A stretch of 64,000 bases of DNA, from contig JARWIR010000017.1 in the NCBI GenBank assembly GCA_029959085.1, positions 22,495,507 to 22,559,506 of the forward strand, written 5' to 3'. Both the position numbers and the translations under genes were made by a program. Positions 1 to 9,330 of the stretch are shown in pieces. The DNA comes from Nemophila menziesii (taxonomy: Eukaryota; Streptophyta; Magnoliopsida; Boraginales; Hydrophyllaceae). The number at the start of each line of letters is the position of its first letter. Within the stretch, counting starts at the first letter, position 1. The notes beneath the pieces were generated by a model that worked only from the letters and a program-made list of their open reading frames with translations, searched no databases and had not been told where the DNA came from.

Positions 1-70
1 TCGGGACGTTGTTCTTATCAAAACTAATACTTGCAATCCCTATGGGTTTTATTGCTTTTAAACGACGCAT
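1..70 (-). other. Partial copy of conserved 59-codon ORF
   Basis: N-terminal part of the minus-strand ORF described at 10370-10552, cut by the left edge of the window. The ATG is the reverse complement of CAT at 68-70. Confidence 0.3.
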
Positions 71-109
71 CACAAAAAATATTTTCCTTTGTTAGGGGTA
101 GCTCCTCTT

Positions 110-720
110 TCGGTTCATTTAATCCATGTGTATCATACGCTCTAATTTAAAATGAAAAAGTACCATTTTGTATGTTATATTATAAATTACATAACATAAA
201 AACTGTAAAAAAAATTTAAATTATCATTTCCACTCTTTTTATAATTTGACACGAAATACTCCATAATAAATTATTTTCTTTTTTTATTTTTACGTTTTAT
301 CATTTAAACAATGTTATCACTTTTCCTTCGTATCATTTACTATTCTTATATTCCTATAATTTTATTTCTTTTAACAATGTGAATCCAAAGTATACATAAA
401 ATATGTGATTAAAAGAAATTTTATTATTGATTAATTGATTTCTGCATATATGTAAGGACTATACGTACCGTTCTGATCTACAACTATCTATAATATTATG
501 CATAAATAATTTTTTTTGTATTTAATTCTCATTTTTATCCATTCCCACCATTGATAATTAAAAATGACCAAATAACTTTACACTGAACATTAATCCCTAC
601 AAATACCAATCACAAATTAACATAATATAAAAAAACATATAATTTTAACATATTTTGAACAGTAGTCCAAAAAAAATATTAGACATAATTAGTGAAATTA
701 TAATATAATTGAAAACTAAC
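110..720. other. AT-rich spacer, no gene seen
   Basis: Very AT-rich with long T and A runs, and no reading frame or family motif that I recognise. Equivalent stretches lie at about 20730-21330, 31420-32020, 41880-42480, 52300-52890 and 62850-63445. In U2 (10590-10800) about 400 bp of it is missing. Confidence 0.6.
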
Positions 721-729
721 ATAATTTAA

Positions 730-1045
730 AATTATTGGGGAAATCAAAAAGTGAACATCTACCTAACCTATGTTGAAATCCTACCCATGTCTTACTTACG
801 CTCTCTCCATCGTCATGGAAAAAATTGGCAAACTCCATTTGATCTTCCATTCTCATGTTTTGTGGATAATAGAGATCTAAGAATTTTGCTTTGATTTGGT
901 CCCATGACGTGATTGAATCAGATTGTTGACTATCTAACCATTCAGTCGCATCTCTGAATTAGAAAAACAAAAACATAAAGTATTATAGTTGCTTGCGAGT
1001 GACACCTTGAGTCATGTGGGTATCACAAATCTGCACCCCAACCGA
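730..1045 (-). pseudogene. Ty3/gypsy gag fragment (retrotransposon gag domain)
   Basis: Reading the minus strand in one frame gives ICDTHMTQGVT, then a stop-broken FLFF..RDATEWLDSQ, SDSITSWDQI, AKFLDLYYPQNMRMEDQM, and HDDGESVSKTW followed by HRLGRCSLFDFP. This is the order of the plant Ty3/gypsy gag domain: FLE.CDT, G.T...IRL.LFPFSLRD.A..WL.S, SI.SWD.....FL..Y.P, DGES....W..F..LL..CP...FP. Only about 100 codons remain, with an in-frame TAA after FLFF and no start codon, pol or LTR nearby. It is a dead internal fragment. Its strand matches the MYB remnant, 1 kb away. In U1 the SQP of other units reads SQQ. Confidence 0.8.
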
Positions 1046-1570
1046 CATCGTCCATCATCACAAAAAAGTCACGCCTCTAGGAGCTATTGAGGGGGGCATT
1101 ATATTGAGAATCAAACCTTCATGGTAAAGGGTTATCTGATGAAGATAAGTACGTGAAGCAAGGAGAGTTGATGTATCTACTAGAAGCAGAGTACAATTCG
1201 AGGTAACTATGCCGAACTTTAAACGAAGTTAAGCAAAAGTCCTATTGGGAGAAAACCCAAAATATAATAGGTTTATTGTACTTTCATTAACTTTAGTATT
1301 CTATTTTCAGTAGTTTATAGTTTAATAAGTGTATACTATGCATACCGAGATGGGTATTGCAGTTTTATGATGTGAAGGTAAAAATCAGCGAATTTTGAGG
1401 TAAAAAATGAAGGTTAAAGCGGAGAATGGTGAAGTACGGGGATATTAGGGCCTCCATTGGGAAAATGTACTGGTATGCCAGGAAATTTTCTTCAAATCAA
1501 TATGGGAAAAAAGTTTTGTGAATTTAAATATTTTTCAAAGAGTTATTGTAAAAATAAGAAATCAATGATT
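1046..1570. other. Unassigned stretch upstream of the gag fragment
   Basis: No gene recognised. On the minus strand this would be the 5' side of the gag fragment, but the frame is lost. It holds a short inverted repeat at 1241-1271 (CCTATT..AATAGG enclosing GGG..CCC). Equivalents in other units start right after each gag fragment. Confidence 0.4.
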
Positions 1571-1580
1571 TTATTCAGCT

Positions 1581-1904
1581 AGGTCGCACCTCACAATACC
1601 TATACCGTGAATATGGTACTTTAGTGAGTTTTGACGAGAATCTCAGGATTTCGTAGCTCATGACCTTGAATTACCTAAGCGTCTCAAGCCCCTCAAGACT
1701 TCTTGATGATTTTTTAAGCTAGGTCACGACCTTGAATTACTTAGGCCACACCCCCAGCTATTGATCCATATAATAGATTATTTAATATGACTCAGTGTCG
1801 CGTATCACATGTGTCTACATCGTGTCTCAATTAGATAAAGGTGGTTCGACCAAAAGAAGTAGTGGAGCCAGGGTTAACCTATTCTTTTCTAGGTCAAGAC
1901 CTAG
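1581..1904. repeat. Cluster of AGGTC-type inverted repeats, U1
   Basis: Four short dyads lie within about 320 bp: AGGTCGCACCT (1581-1591), AGCTCATGACCT (1655-1666, one arm base mutated in U1), AGGTCACGACCT (1721-1732) and CTAGGTCAAGACCTAG (1889-1904). The second and third are each followed by TTGAATTAC(C/T)TA, so they are copies of one longer diverged repeat of about 66 bp. The function is unknown. Confidence 0.6.
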
Positions 1905-2010
1905 GTTGATTCGAGTAAAAATATAATAAAAGTCTAAATCATTAGTTTAAATGAAAGAAATAATTAACTTAGTAAAAAAACATTCAATTAACATTTCTCC
2001 CTTTCATCAA

Positions 2011-2658
2011 CTAGAAAGTCACACTTATATTAAATAATTTACGACATAACATATATTGGATCTTCCTCAAACAATTTGAAGTCACGATTAATATATTAAT
2101 TTCAACAATTTTTGTACGGAAAAACATCATGCTTATATTTATGATTGCGAGAAAATTAAACTCTTGAAGGGTAGTTTCCAAATTTTGAAAATGCATATTT
2201 TGAAAATGGTTCAAAAGATTATTTTTGCTAACTTCATGCATGTCATTTCAGAGTAGCTTCTTTCTAATGATTGAGTTCCAAAAATTCTTGATGCCATTAT
2301 TTGTTCTTCTAGGCAAATAGTTAGCTATCTCATCCCATCTGCACAAAAACCAAATCAAAACAAAACAAAATTTGAGTGACGTGATAATTCTCCAATGCAT
2401 TAAAGAAAAATATATCTATTGCCAAGATGTATTTTAAGCTCGATTATTACATTTGCTTCTTCAGTAGTAAAATCATGACGTTTAGATCTGACCTAAAGTA
2501 GTTTAACCATCACGAAGTTAATATGAAAAAAATTATTCTCGTATTTGAGTTTAGGGTTTTTTACCTGCATGTTTTAGAAGCTCCATCCAGTTGCCATGGC
2601 CATGGACAGTAATGTAGTTGATAAGTTTTTCCATCTTCATCAGCTGACCAAAATCCAA
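2011..2658 (-). pseudogene. R2R3-MYB transcription factor pseudogene, U1 copy
   Basis: Three exon remnants on the minus strand. Exon 1 (2658-2565) reads GFWSADED, then after a 1-base shift EKLINYITVHGHGNWMELL and KHA, ending at a good donor CAG|GTAAAA. This is the first half of R2 with its first two tryptophans. Exon 2 (about 2512-2416) reads WLNYFRSDL, a 1-base shift, then DFTTEEANVIIELKIHLGN. This is the third R2 tryptophan and the start of R3. Its donor is AATAG|ATAT, so the GT is lost. Exon 3 (2338-2011), after acceptor TTTTGTGCAG, reads [29 protein letters not shown] and then TGA. The intron positions are those usual in plant R2R3-MYB genes. R3 has LPRRTNN where the family has LPGRTDN. 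The GKSCRLRW segment is missing. A broken DNA-binding factor, certainly not functional as read. Confidence 0.88.
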
Positions 2659-2719
2659 AGAAACATAAAAAAGATTAATAGATTAAAAATTCTTAAGAAG
2701 ATCCAATGAGAGTACACCT

Positions 2720-3095
2720 AAGGAGAAGTAAGGCTTTTTATTTTAAGGGGGAGGTGGGTTTAGAGAAAATAAAAAGAAGTATACACAAAAATTTAGAAAA
2801 TTTTGAGGCCAAGTGAATATCATAAGCTATTAATACAAAAAATTGAGCGTAAACTTTATATTTTTAAAAATTAGGGGGGCATGGCCTCCGGTATGATTGT
2901 GGTTCTTCCACTGAAGGTTCAGGATTTGGTGAAAAAAACTCTTAAGGAGAGAAGAATTGCAGGTTGTAAAATATGTGACTGAAGTGAGATGAGGATCGTA
3001 TTATACATGCATCTCCATTCGTGTGTGTGCGTGTGGGTACACACCAAACAACACAGGGAGATGCATTTCGAATAGTTTCGTAGTCTAAACATTTC
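2720..3095. other. Spacer with short GT-rich run
   Basis: No gene seen. It includes GTGTGTGTGCGTGTGGG at about 3021-3037. This run is what makes a THTHTH-containing frame on the minus strand, which I do not regard as a gene. Present in the same place in U2-U5; largely deleted in U6 near 55181. Confidence 0.4.
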
Positions 3096-3750
3096 AAAAG
3101 TGTAGCCTATCACCTCATATATTGGACATAAATGAGATAAATGTGTGTCATTAATTGTCCTTTATTGAAAAAATTTGAAAAAAAAAGATTTTTTATCATC
3201 AACTTAGTGTGAGCGTAAGAGAAATTAAACCAACTATCGTTATCTAATTTGAAATATTTAGAAAGATGAGGAATTATTTAGGATAGAATGTTAATTAATG
3301 AAACTCTATTTACTAATTTCCTAGTAATACACCAGACTCTAGACATCTCTATTCGATTGCTCGTGTGAACATGCCATACAACATGCAAAAATGCATTGTG
3401 ATTAGACGTGTAGTTTTGACACGACAAAAGTGTGGCATATTATCTTTCTCATTGATAAATTAATTATGCATAAATGAGATACATAAGTAATATCAATTAT
3501 CCTTTATTAAAGAAATTGATTTTTTAAATTACCTTTGTAGTGTGAACATAAGATAAAGTAATACCAACCACGACCATAAATTCTTGAAACGTCAAAAGTA
3601 AGGCCTATAACCTCTTTCATTGATGACTTAATTGGACATTAATGAAATATAGGTATGACATTATTCATCCTTTATTCCAATATTTTGAATTTTTTTCATT
3701 ATTGTATAATATATGTAGTGTGAACAAATAAAAAATTAGCACTCTTTCAG
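3096..3750. repeat. Three diverged ~150-bp repeats, U1
   Basis: Units start near 3096, 3426 and 3594. Each follows the same plan: AAAAGT..GGC-TAT, then CTCAT..AT, then ATAAATGAGAT or ATTAATGAAAT, then ATTAT/GTCCTTTATT, and AGTGTGA(A/G)C near the end. The repeats are old and well diverged, and the first is separated from the second by about 180 bp of spacer. Confidence 0.65.
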
Positions 3751-4070
3751 GATAAAATGTTGATATGTGACTCTTTATTTACTAGTTTAATAAAAAGAAA
3801 ATTTAACTGCAAAGTTGGTATTTGTGACATACAATGTACACATTTTTGAATTATGTTTTAGTTTCCACGGTGACTAAGTAGGTGTTAAAGTGAGCTTATC
3901 AAAAGCATAATTGTGATATACAATGTACACTTGCTTTTATTCTTTTAATCCAAATTAAACACATTAATCACCAAACACAAATTTACCAATTTTAGAATAA
4001 TATGTTAAACATTAAGGGTTGACCATATGTTATTAAGCATCATATAAATAATTACAACATATTGATTGAC
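3751..4070. other. Spacer with paired ACAATGTACAC boxes
   Basis: No gene seen. TGACATACAATGTACAC (about 3825) and TGATATACAATGTACAC (about 3913) form a direct pair about 90 bp apart. The pair is conserved in all units with minor changes. Confidence 0.4.
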
Positions 4071-4074
4071 TTAC

Positions 4075-4895
4075 CAAGTTAATTATATAACTGTCCTATT
4101 TTCTTGAAATGTCATGACCAGCAATCGTTTTCCTGAAAATTAAACAACACTCTATGTGTATAAACAAAAAATACAAAATATTTGTGTGAATTCTATAGCA
4201 TGACTTTCTAGCGACAAAAAATAAAAAAACTAATCCTATATTTTGCAATTGTTTATAGGAGAGACAAATTACATGTCATACAAAACTCTTTTAGCTCTTT
4301 CCTAAAAACCAATAATTGCTGACCTATACTACAATTTTCACATTATATAGGGACCATAGTGTGAATTAGTTCAAGTTTTTTTTCATCCCTTGCAACATGG
4401 AAATAAAAATAAATCACATACCTTGATTAAGAGAACTTCTCCTAATTTATAGTATAAGTCATTTTTATCTAACTTTTTTGCCATTGATGAAACTTAGTTT
4501 TACAAATCCAAAAGACTCAATAAAATTACTCAGAAGAACATCAATTTTCAACTATTCTGTGTAAAAATAAAATAAATTAAATTTAGTTAAACCATATAAA
4601 CAAATAAAACAAAAAGAATTTGAGTAAGATATAATATACCTTTACCTAATTTTATATATGTATATGTATATGGTGAAGAAACTTTACCTCTGATATACAC
4701 AAAGAGAAGAGGAACTTTATTTTGCAGGTATAACTTTTTCTGCGGCGTCTTTGTTATTAGGGTAAATTTTTGTTTAAAACCTAAGAATGGATAAGGCCCA
4801 TGCTGTGTAGACTAGTAGACTAGTTACATAGTAATAAAATGGGACGTAACAATGGGATAAGGCCCATTTGCCAATAACTTTACTTGGGCTTACGT
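4075..4895 (-). promoter_or_regulatory. Candidate minus-strand promoter and split leader, U1
   Basis: Read on the minus strand, the block starts with AGCCCAAGTAAAG, then two TGGGCCTTATCC boxes (site II type, common in plant housekeeping promoters) and a telo-box-like ACCCTAATAAC. A pyrimidine-rich leader follows (about 4750-4688) ending CAGAG|GTAAAG. Two more exon-like pieces follow: 4556-4422 (acceptor CACAG, donor AATCAAG|GTATG) and 4132-4075 (acceptor TTTTCAG, donor ACTTG|GTAAGT). The middle piece has one ATG opening a frame of 27 codons, MAKKLDKNDLYYKLGEVLLI onward, that stops soon after the next junction. The protein is not recognised. It points towards the MYB remnant 1.4 kb further on. 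Whether they were one transcript is unknown. Confidence 0.4.
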
Positions 4896-5829
4896 TCCAT
4901 ATCAGGTAAATAAATAGGAAAATTCTTTCATCCTATATTCAATGGTCCAATATAACTTTTAGTAGTTTATGGAATATACCTTATATTTAACATAAAAAAA
5001 TAATTGTGGTAAATTTTTTAATTAATCTATTGACACATGTCTTGTTATTATAATTAACGATTATAATTAAATATCGGACTATCAAATATTGGATGAAAGT
5101 CTTATATATATAAGTTAATAAAAAGGTTGAGCTACTTTCCCACAAAAAATCTATACAATAAATCTAGGTGGGTAAAAAATATAAGTATACTATCTTCCAA
5201 AAAGACGAGATGAGGATACAATGAGAAACGAAAACACTAAACATGAATTTTAATATTTTTCACTATACACTCTAAATTAGAGAGCATACCCTCCATACAA
5301 AACTTGTTCTGAATTTACCAAATCATTTATAAGATCGTTGCAAAACCAATATTTCATGAATTGAACTTTCAAGCACTCTTTCTCATTCTTGCCAGGTAAA
5401 GCATTATGGTGATTCAGTTCCTTATGTGAGTTTGGCTTGGTTCATATCTTCCGTATACAAAAACTATTATTTTTTAAGAGAAGAACAACTTGTCTATCAG
5501 AGGAGGCTTTAATCGGCGGAAGTGATATTTTCAAAGACAATAAACAAATATTTATTTTATGGGTTAAATATGGTGTTCTTAGGTCATTTTTATTAGTTTC
5601 TGCTTCTTTTTTCTGAATATTATTGAGTAACAGGGAATAATAGTTGTTAAAGCTTGAAATTTTTCTGAACTAACAGTAAATTTTTTATCCTTTATTAATT
5701 GATATAAAGTGTTTTTGTTAACCATTAATTGTTATATATTATTCTTTAAATTAGTAGGGGGTATTTGGTATTTTTGACCCTATTCACAGAATAATGATTT
5801 ATGTAGTTTAAACCCACATAGATCGTTCG
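4896..5829. other. Spacer, no gene recognised
   Basis: AT-rich with a duplicated TTATAATTAACGATTATAATT-type run near 5047-5070 (one arm lost in U2 near 15120). It also has a better-composed stretch near 5370-5530 (TTCTTGCCAGGTAAAGCATTATGG and on) that looks exon-like, but its frame is closed. Same in all units. Confidence 0.35.
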
Positions 5830-6045
5830 AGGGACCTATAGTGCAATTTGATAACAAAGGTCTCTACAAGTTGCAGTGGTGAGTTTATACCCAAAATCTG
5901 TTTGTGACAGAACTTTCAGGGACATATAGTACAATTTGATAACAAAGGTAACATCATTTTCTATGGTGGATTTATACCCACTTTCTGTCTATGAAGTACA
6001 ATTTTTGGAACCTATAGTGCAATTTGATAACAAAGAGCTTTTTGT
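5830..6045. repeat. ~88-bp tandem repeat, 2.4 copies, U1
   Basis: The core ACCTATAGTGCAATTTGATA followed by ACAAAG recurs near 5833, 5921 and 6010. Copies 1 and 2 also share GGTG(A/G)(G/A)TTTATACCCA and TTTCTGT downstream. Confidence 0.75.
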
Positions 6046-6159
6046 TGCAATAAAAAACTTGTGTATACAATAACTATATTCAAAATGTGTTAACCTCATT
6101 TTAATTCTCAAATTTGACCCTTAAACAACATATGATATGAAATAGAATTAGGAGAATCC

Positions 6160-6440
6160 CTTGCGTCTCTCAAGTACTGCTTTCATTTCTTGCGTCTCAC
6201 CTCTATTTACTTGCGTCTAGTTATTTAATTTCATTTTTACATTAGTCTTTCATACTTAGGCTTAGTACAAACTGAACAATCAACTATTAAATCATTTATT
6301 TGCTTTCATAAGTGCAATCATTCATTAATTAATAAGCATTGTAGTTAACCATACCGTCCCTGCGAACGATCCTGTTTATCACTATTGTTACATGGGACAA
6401 CCGTACACTTGCGGTTGTGGTTCTCATTACTTATTACATT
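6160..6440 (+). mobile_element. LTR-retrotransposon leader remnant, U1
   Basis: A T-rich tract with three CTTGCGTCT boxes (6160, 6189, 6209) leads into CCGTCCCTGCGAACGATCC, CACTATTGTTAC and CGTACACTTGCGGTTGTGG. From memory of the families, this resembles the stretch that precedes gag in many plant Ty3/gypsy elements of the Athila/Tat type (GTCCCTG.GGATCGACC ... GTACACTTGCG). The usual TGGCGCC site does not follow, and no gag is seen on this strand. The family assignment is an inference. Confidence 0.45.
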
Positions 6441-7398
6441 ATTTTAGAACACACAAAGGAACACCACACAACCAAGTGATTTCCAAAGGAACGATATGAG
6501 ATCAATATCCACTCCACCTTACCCAATCTAGAAAGGAACCACCAGCCAGCGAATGGTTACACTCACTCCCACTCCAACTGAGACCCAATCAGTTAAAATG
6601 ACACCAAAACTAGGTACCAACCAGATTCAAAAAATAATTACATACTTATTCTTACCATTAATCCCAAACCATAATAACACAAGTCAACCAATGGAGAACC
6701 AAACATAGAAATACCTAAATAAACGACAAACAACCAAAGATAGGACTGAATTGAAAAACTAGGCCACACCTAAATCAAAGGAAAATAGAAGAGGGCAGAT
6801 CACCTTACCTAATCGAATATCATATCCACACCACCAAACTAGATGAGGAGCAGAGGGTTTCTGAACTTGGAAAGGTTACCAAAGACGGGAGATAACCGAG
6901 GAGGCTAACCACGAGATCCCAATTGCCTAACCATGCCACATAGACATTGAAGTATATGGCACCATTACAAAACAATCGTTAAAAAAATGTGGCAAAAACC
7001 ACCTCTCACTAGAGAAGACACAAAACATGGATGTGGTTAGGGGAAAGGATAAAGTAAGACAAAATTTATTTTGTGTAAAGAAACAATAAAAAGAGGAAAA
7101 TAAAGCAAAGGTGAAGAGGGAGGGGTTCCACCTCCACCTGGATGTGAGGAGCGTCCCCTAGTGGCGACGATGAAGACACGGTTATGGTTCGGGTTTCTTG
7201 AAATTTTGAAAATAAGGGGGAGAGTGTTTTTAAAAAAAATTAAATATGTGATATGGTAAGGTGAATAGCCATCTCAAATTGATAATTCAAACAGTTGTAA
7301 GGATGACTATGTATTGAATGAATCTAATTACCTAATAATATCAAGCAATAAAAAGGAGTTATTAAGAATACTTACCTTTATTATAAATTATAGAATTT
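6441..7398. other. A/C-rich then G/A-rich stretch, no gene accepted
   Basis: The plus strand is unusually rich in A and C from about 6440 to 6870. It is then G/A-rich around 7080-7220, including GGTTCCACCTCCACCTGG (about 7124) and CGTCCCCTAGTGGCGACGA. This is the least AT-rich part of the unit and probably old coding or element sequence. Open frames exist on both strands (GGVPPPPGCEERPLVAT on plus in several units; SSSSPLGDAPHIQVEVEPLP on minus), but stops differ between units and neither resembles a family I know. Equivalents end at each LTR start in U2-U6. Confidence 0.35.
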
Positions 7399-7705
7399 TG
7401 TAGCGGATGTCCTAAAGAGTCATAAGTTACTAGCCTCCACACTTCTTATATTAATATGTAATAAGAATAGTCATATATTGTCATATAAATAAAAGTTACT
7501 CTTTGTTGTAAGAAAATAGTTTTGGAAATACAAGAATACATTTATCACTTTATCTATTACTTTTCTCTTTCAGTTTACAACAAGTTATCAAAACAAGGTT
7601 ACTCTTTTGATCTCGTGGAAAAGGTAAGTAATTCGGTAAGCTTTATGTAATTCTTATTCTTGTGTTATGTTATCTTTGAAAATTTTATACTATTATTTTT
7701 TGTAG
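7399..7705 (+). mobile_element. Copia-like LTR and leader remnant, U1
   Basis: A 184-bp block (7399-7582) starts TGTAGCGG and ends TTTACAACA, so it has the TG...CA ends of an LTR. It contains a TATA-like CATATAAATAAA at about 7482. Next comes AGTTATCAAAACAAGG, which in U6 reads AGTTATCAGCACAAGG. As I recall, TTATCAGCAC follows the 5' LTR in a large group of plant Ty1/copia elements. After GTGGAAAAG|GTAAGTAA an intron-like stretch ends TTTTTTGTAG|GATATG (7624-7705), also as in such leaders. No gag-pol frame survives downstream and no second LTR is seen. Confidence 0.5.
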
Positions 7706-7734
7706 GATATGAAGTATATATTGTAAGTACATTT

Positions 7735-8060
7735 ACAACGAATTCTATATGTCAGAAGCATATAAGAAAGTTTAGAGGACCGAAACCTACAATAAAATTT
7801 ATATGGCATAAAAATGTATCAAATTTTATAGGCTCGAAACCTATCACGAATGTTATATGCAAACATATAACAAATTTTATAGGTTTGAAGCGTACAACAA
7901 ATTTTATATACTAGAAGCGTACAACAAATTTTATAAACTCGAAATCTAGAACACAATTTATATGCCTGAAACATTAACCAAAGTTCGAAGGCTCGACGCA
8001 TGTATTTATTTTTATAGGCTTGAAGCCTATATTGAATTTTAAAGACTCGAAATTTAAAAG
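7735..8060 (+). repeat. 27-bp-period minisatellite, U1
   Basis: Units begin with TTATA or TTAGA and carry a GAA(A/G)C core, for example TTATAGGTTTGAAGCGTAC and TTATATACCAGAAGCGTAC. About eight to nine units run without gaps. Because 27 is a multiple of three, frames stay open on both strands as 9-residue repeats (TTNFIGLKR-like on plus; VYKICCTLQ-like on minus), so these frames are not genes. U1 lost 3 bases in one unit (ATATGCAAACAT). GCCTGAAGCC-type repeats like these occur in leaders of plant copia elements, as I recall. Confidence 0.8.
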
Positions 8061-9134
8061 AATTACAAACTCTTGAAACCTTGATTAAAAATTATAAGAT
8101 TGAAGTAAATTTTGTACTATGATGAAAAAGTCATATAGATTTCATGAATATTTAAGAATTAAATAAAAAAAATATGTTCTTAATATATCGCAAGTAATCA
8201 AAAAATTTATATGGGTTAAACCCTAAATGTCACAATAAAATATTTTATGAGGATTATGGAGAAAATTAAATATCCCTAAAAAACTATACTAAATTATTGG
8301 TATGATTCAGTCACTATATTTATAAAACATGATGATGAAAATATGCTTTCAATTTTTACGTACTTGGAGTTCGTTGATATACACATTAATTGATATAATT
8401 ATTACAAACAAGAAATTTATTCATATATATAATTTTGAGAAATAAAATATGAACCAGAAGTTCCTTGACAAATTTGACATATAATTAAATAAGAAAATTA
8501 CACATTATCAAGGATTGTGATGAAAAATATTGTTTTTCTTGATCTTTATCTCCATATAGGCTAACAACCTAAATCTTATACGATAAAATATTCATATAAA
8601 CATAAATATGAATTTTTATATTAGCATATTATACACCGCCTAAATGCAAAAAGTGGTTTTATTCTGGAAAAAAGGCATAAAATAAGGGGGGATAAGTTGA
8701 AAAACTAAACAATTTTATGAATTACACCATTTTTTGCATAATTTGTGCTAAACTTGCATCATAATGGTTTTGAACATACAACCTACTTTGTATATACCAT
8801 TTGGCCAAACAAATTATTTGTTAGTAAATTGGACAAATAAAGTGTTAGTATAAGTTCAAATACTACTAACTTAATTGAGGGTTTCGAACGAGCAAATATA
8901 AGAACATATATTCATCTCTTTGTATCGTATCAAAAATATACACATGAAGTAGCTATATCACGAATAAAGGTTTTACAAAATATTATACGATTATTTGTCT
9001 CGTAAGCAAGCTAATGAATTATTGACGTAAAATCCTAATTTATGTTCCATTGACTCAACACAATTTCCTGAAGAAATTAGAATTACATTTCCAAAAACGA
9101 ATGAAATCATTTTCAAATATGAATTAAAACAAAC
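8061..9134. other. AT-rich stretch, probably decayed element interior
   Basis: No open frame of note and no motif I recognise. Position after the LTR and minisatellite suggests the decayed gag region of the copia-like element, but I cannot show homology. Equivalent stretches follow the minisatellite in U2-U6. Confidence 0.3.
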
Positions 9135-9150
9135 ATTGTGGTGCCACAAT
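9135..9150. repeat. Inverted repeat ATTGTGG-TG-CCACAAT
   Basis: Seven-base perfect arms around TG. Present unchanged in all six units, for example about 19195, 29890, 40415, 50829 and 61322. Confidence 0.7.
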
Positions 9151-9330
9151 TTGACTGGATCAAATCACATTCTATAGCTCAAGATCATTCTATGTAGTAG
9201 ATGGAATTGCATTTCCTGTAGAGAGTGTTTCATTTTTTAATCTATATGGAAATGGATATAAAAATGAACATGGTAGGGTTAAATCCGATTAAATATTTTA
9301 TTCAATGGTTAAAACTATTCATTGGAGTGA

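Noticed and set aside
2551..2562. Interstitial telomere repeat (TTTAGGG)
   Set aside because: A single heptamer inside the first MYB intron, not a tandem run.
2576..2620. CCATGGCCATGG palindrome as a regulatory site
   Set aside because: It encodes the HGHG of MYB exon 1, so the symmetry is explained by coding sequence.
2919..3113. 64-codon minus frame with THTHTHEW and copies
   Set aside because: It reads through a short GT-rich run. The ends vary between units and it is deleted in U6. Low-complexity shadow.
4422..4502. Short frame MAKKLDKNDLYYKLGEVLLI as an LSm or Sm protein piece
   Set aside because: The likeness to Sm-type ILLKGDN endings is too short and the order does not fit. Left as unrecognised.
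6955..6985. TGGCACCATTACAAAACAAT as a decayed TGGCGCC primer-type site
   Set aside because: The resemblance rests on many G to A changes, and it lies about 550 bp from the leader motif instead of next to it.
7660..8001. Overlapping ORFs on both strands (MCYVIF... on plus, MRRAFELW... on minus) and their copies in other units
   Set aside because: They are produced by the 27-bp-period minisatellite and its leader. The plus-strand frames start at TTG rather than ATG, and the frame is broken in U5.
7735..8060. CRISPR array
   Set aside because: There is no exact repeat with unique spacers. The units are contiguous, diverged 27-mers in a plant-like context.
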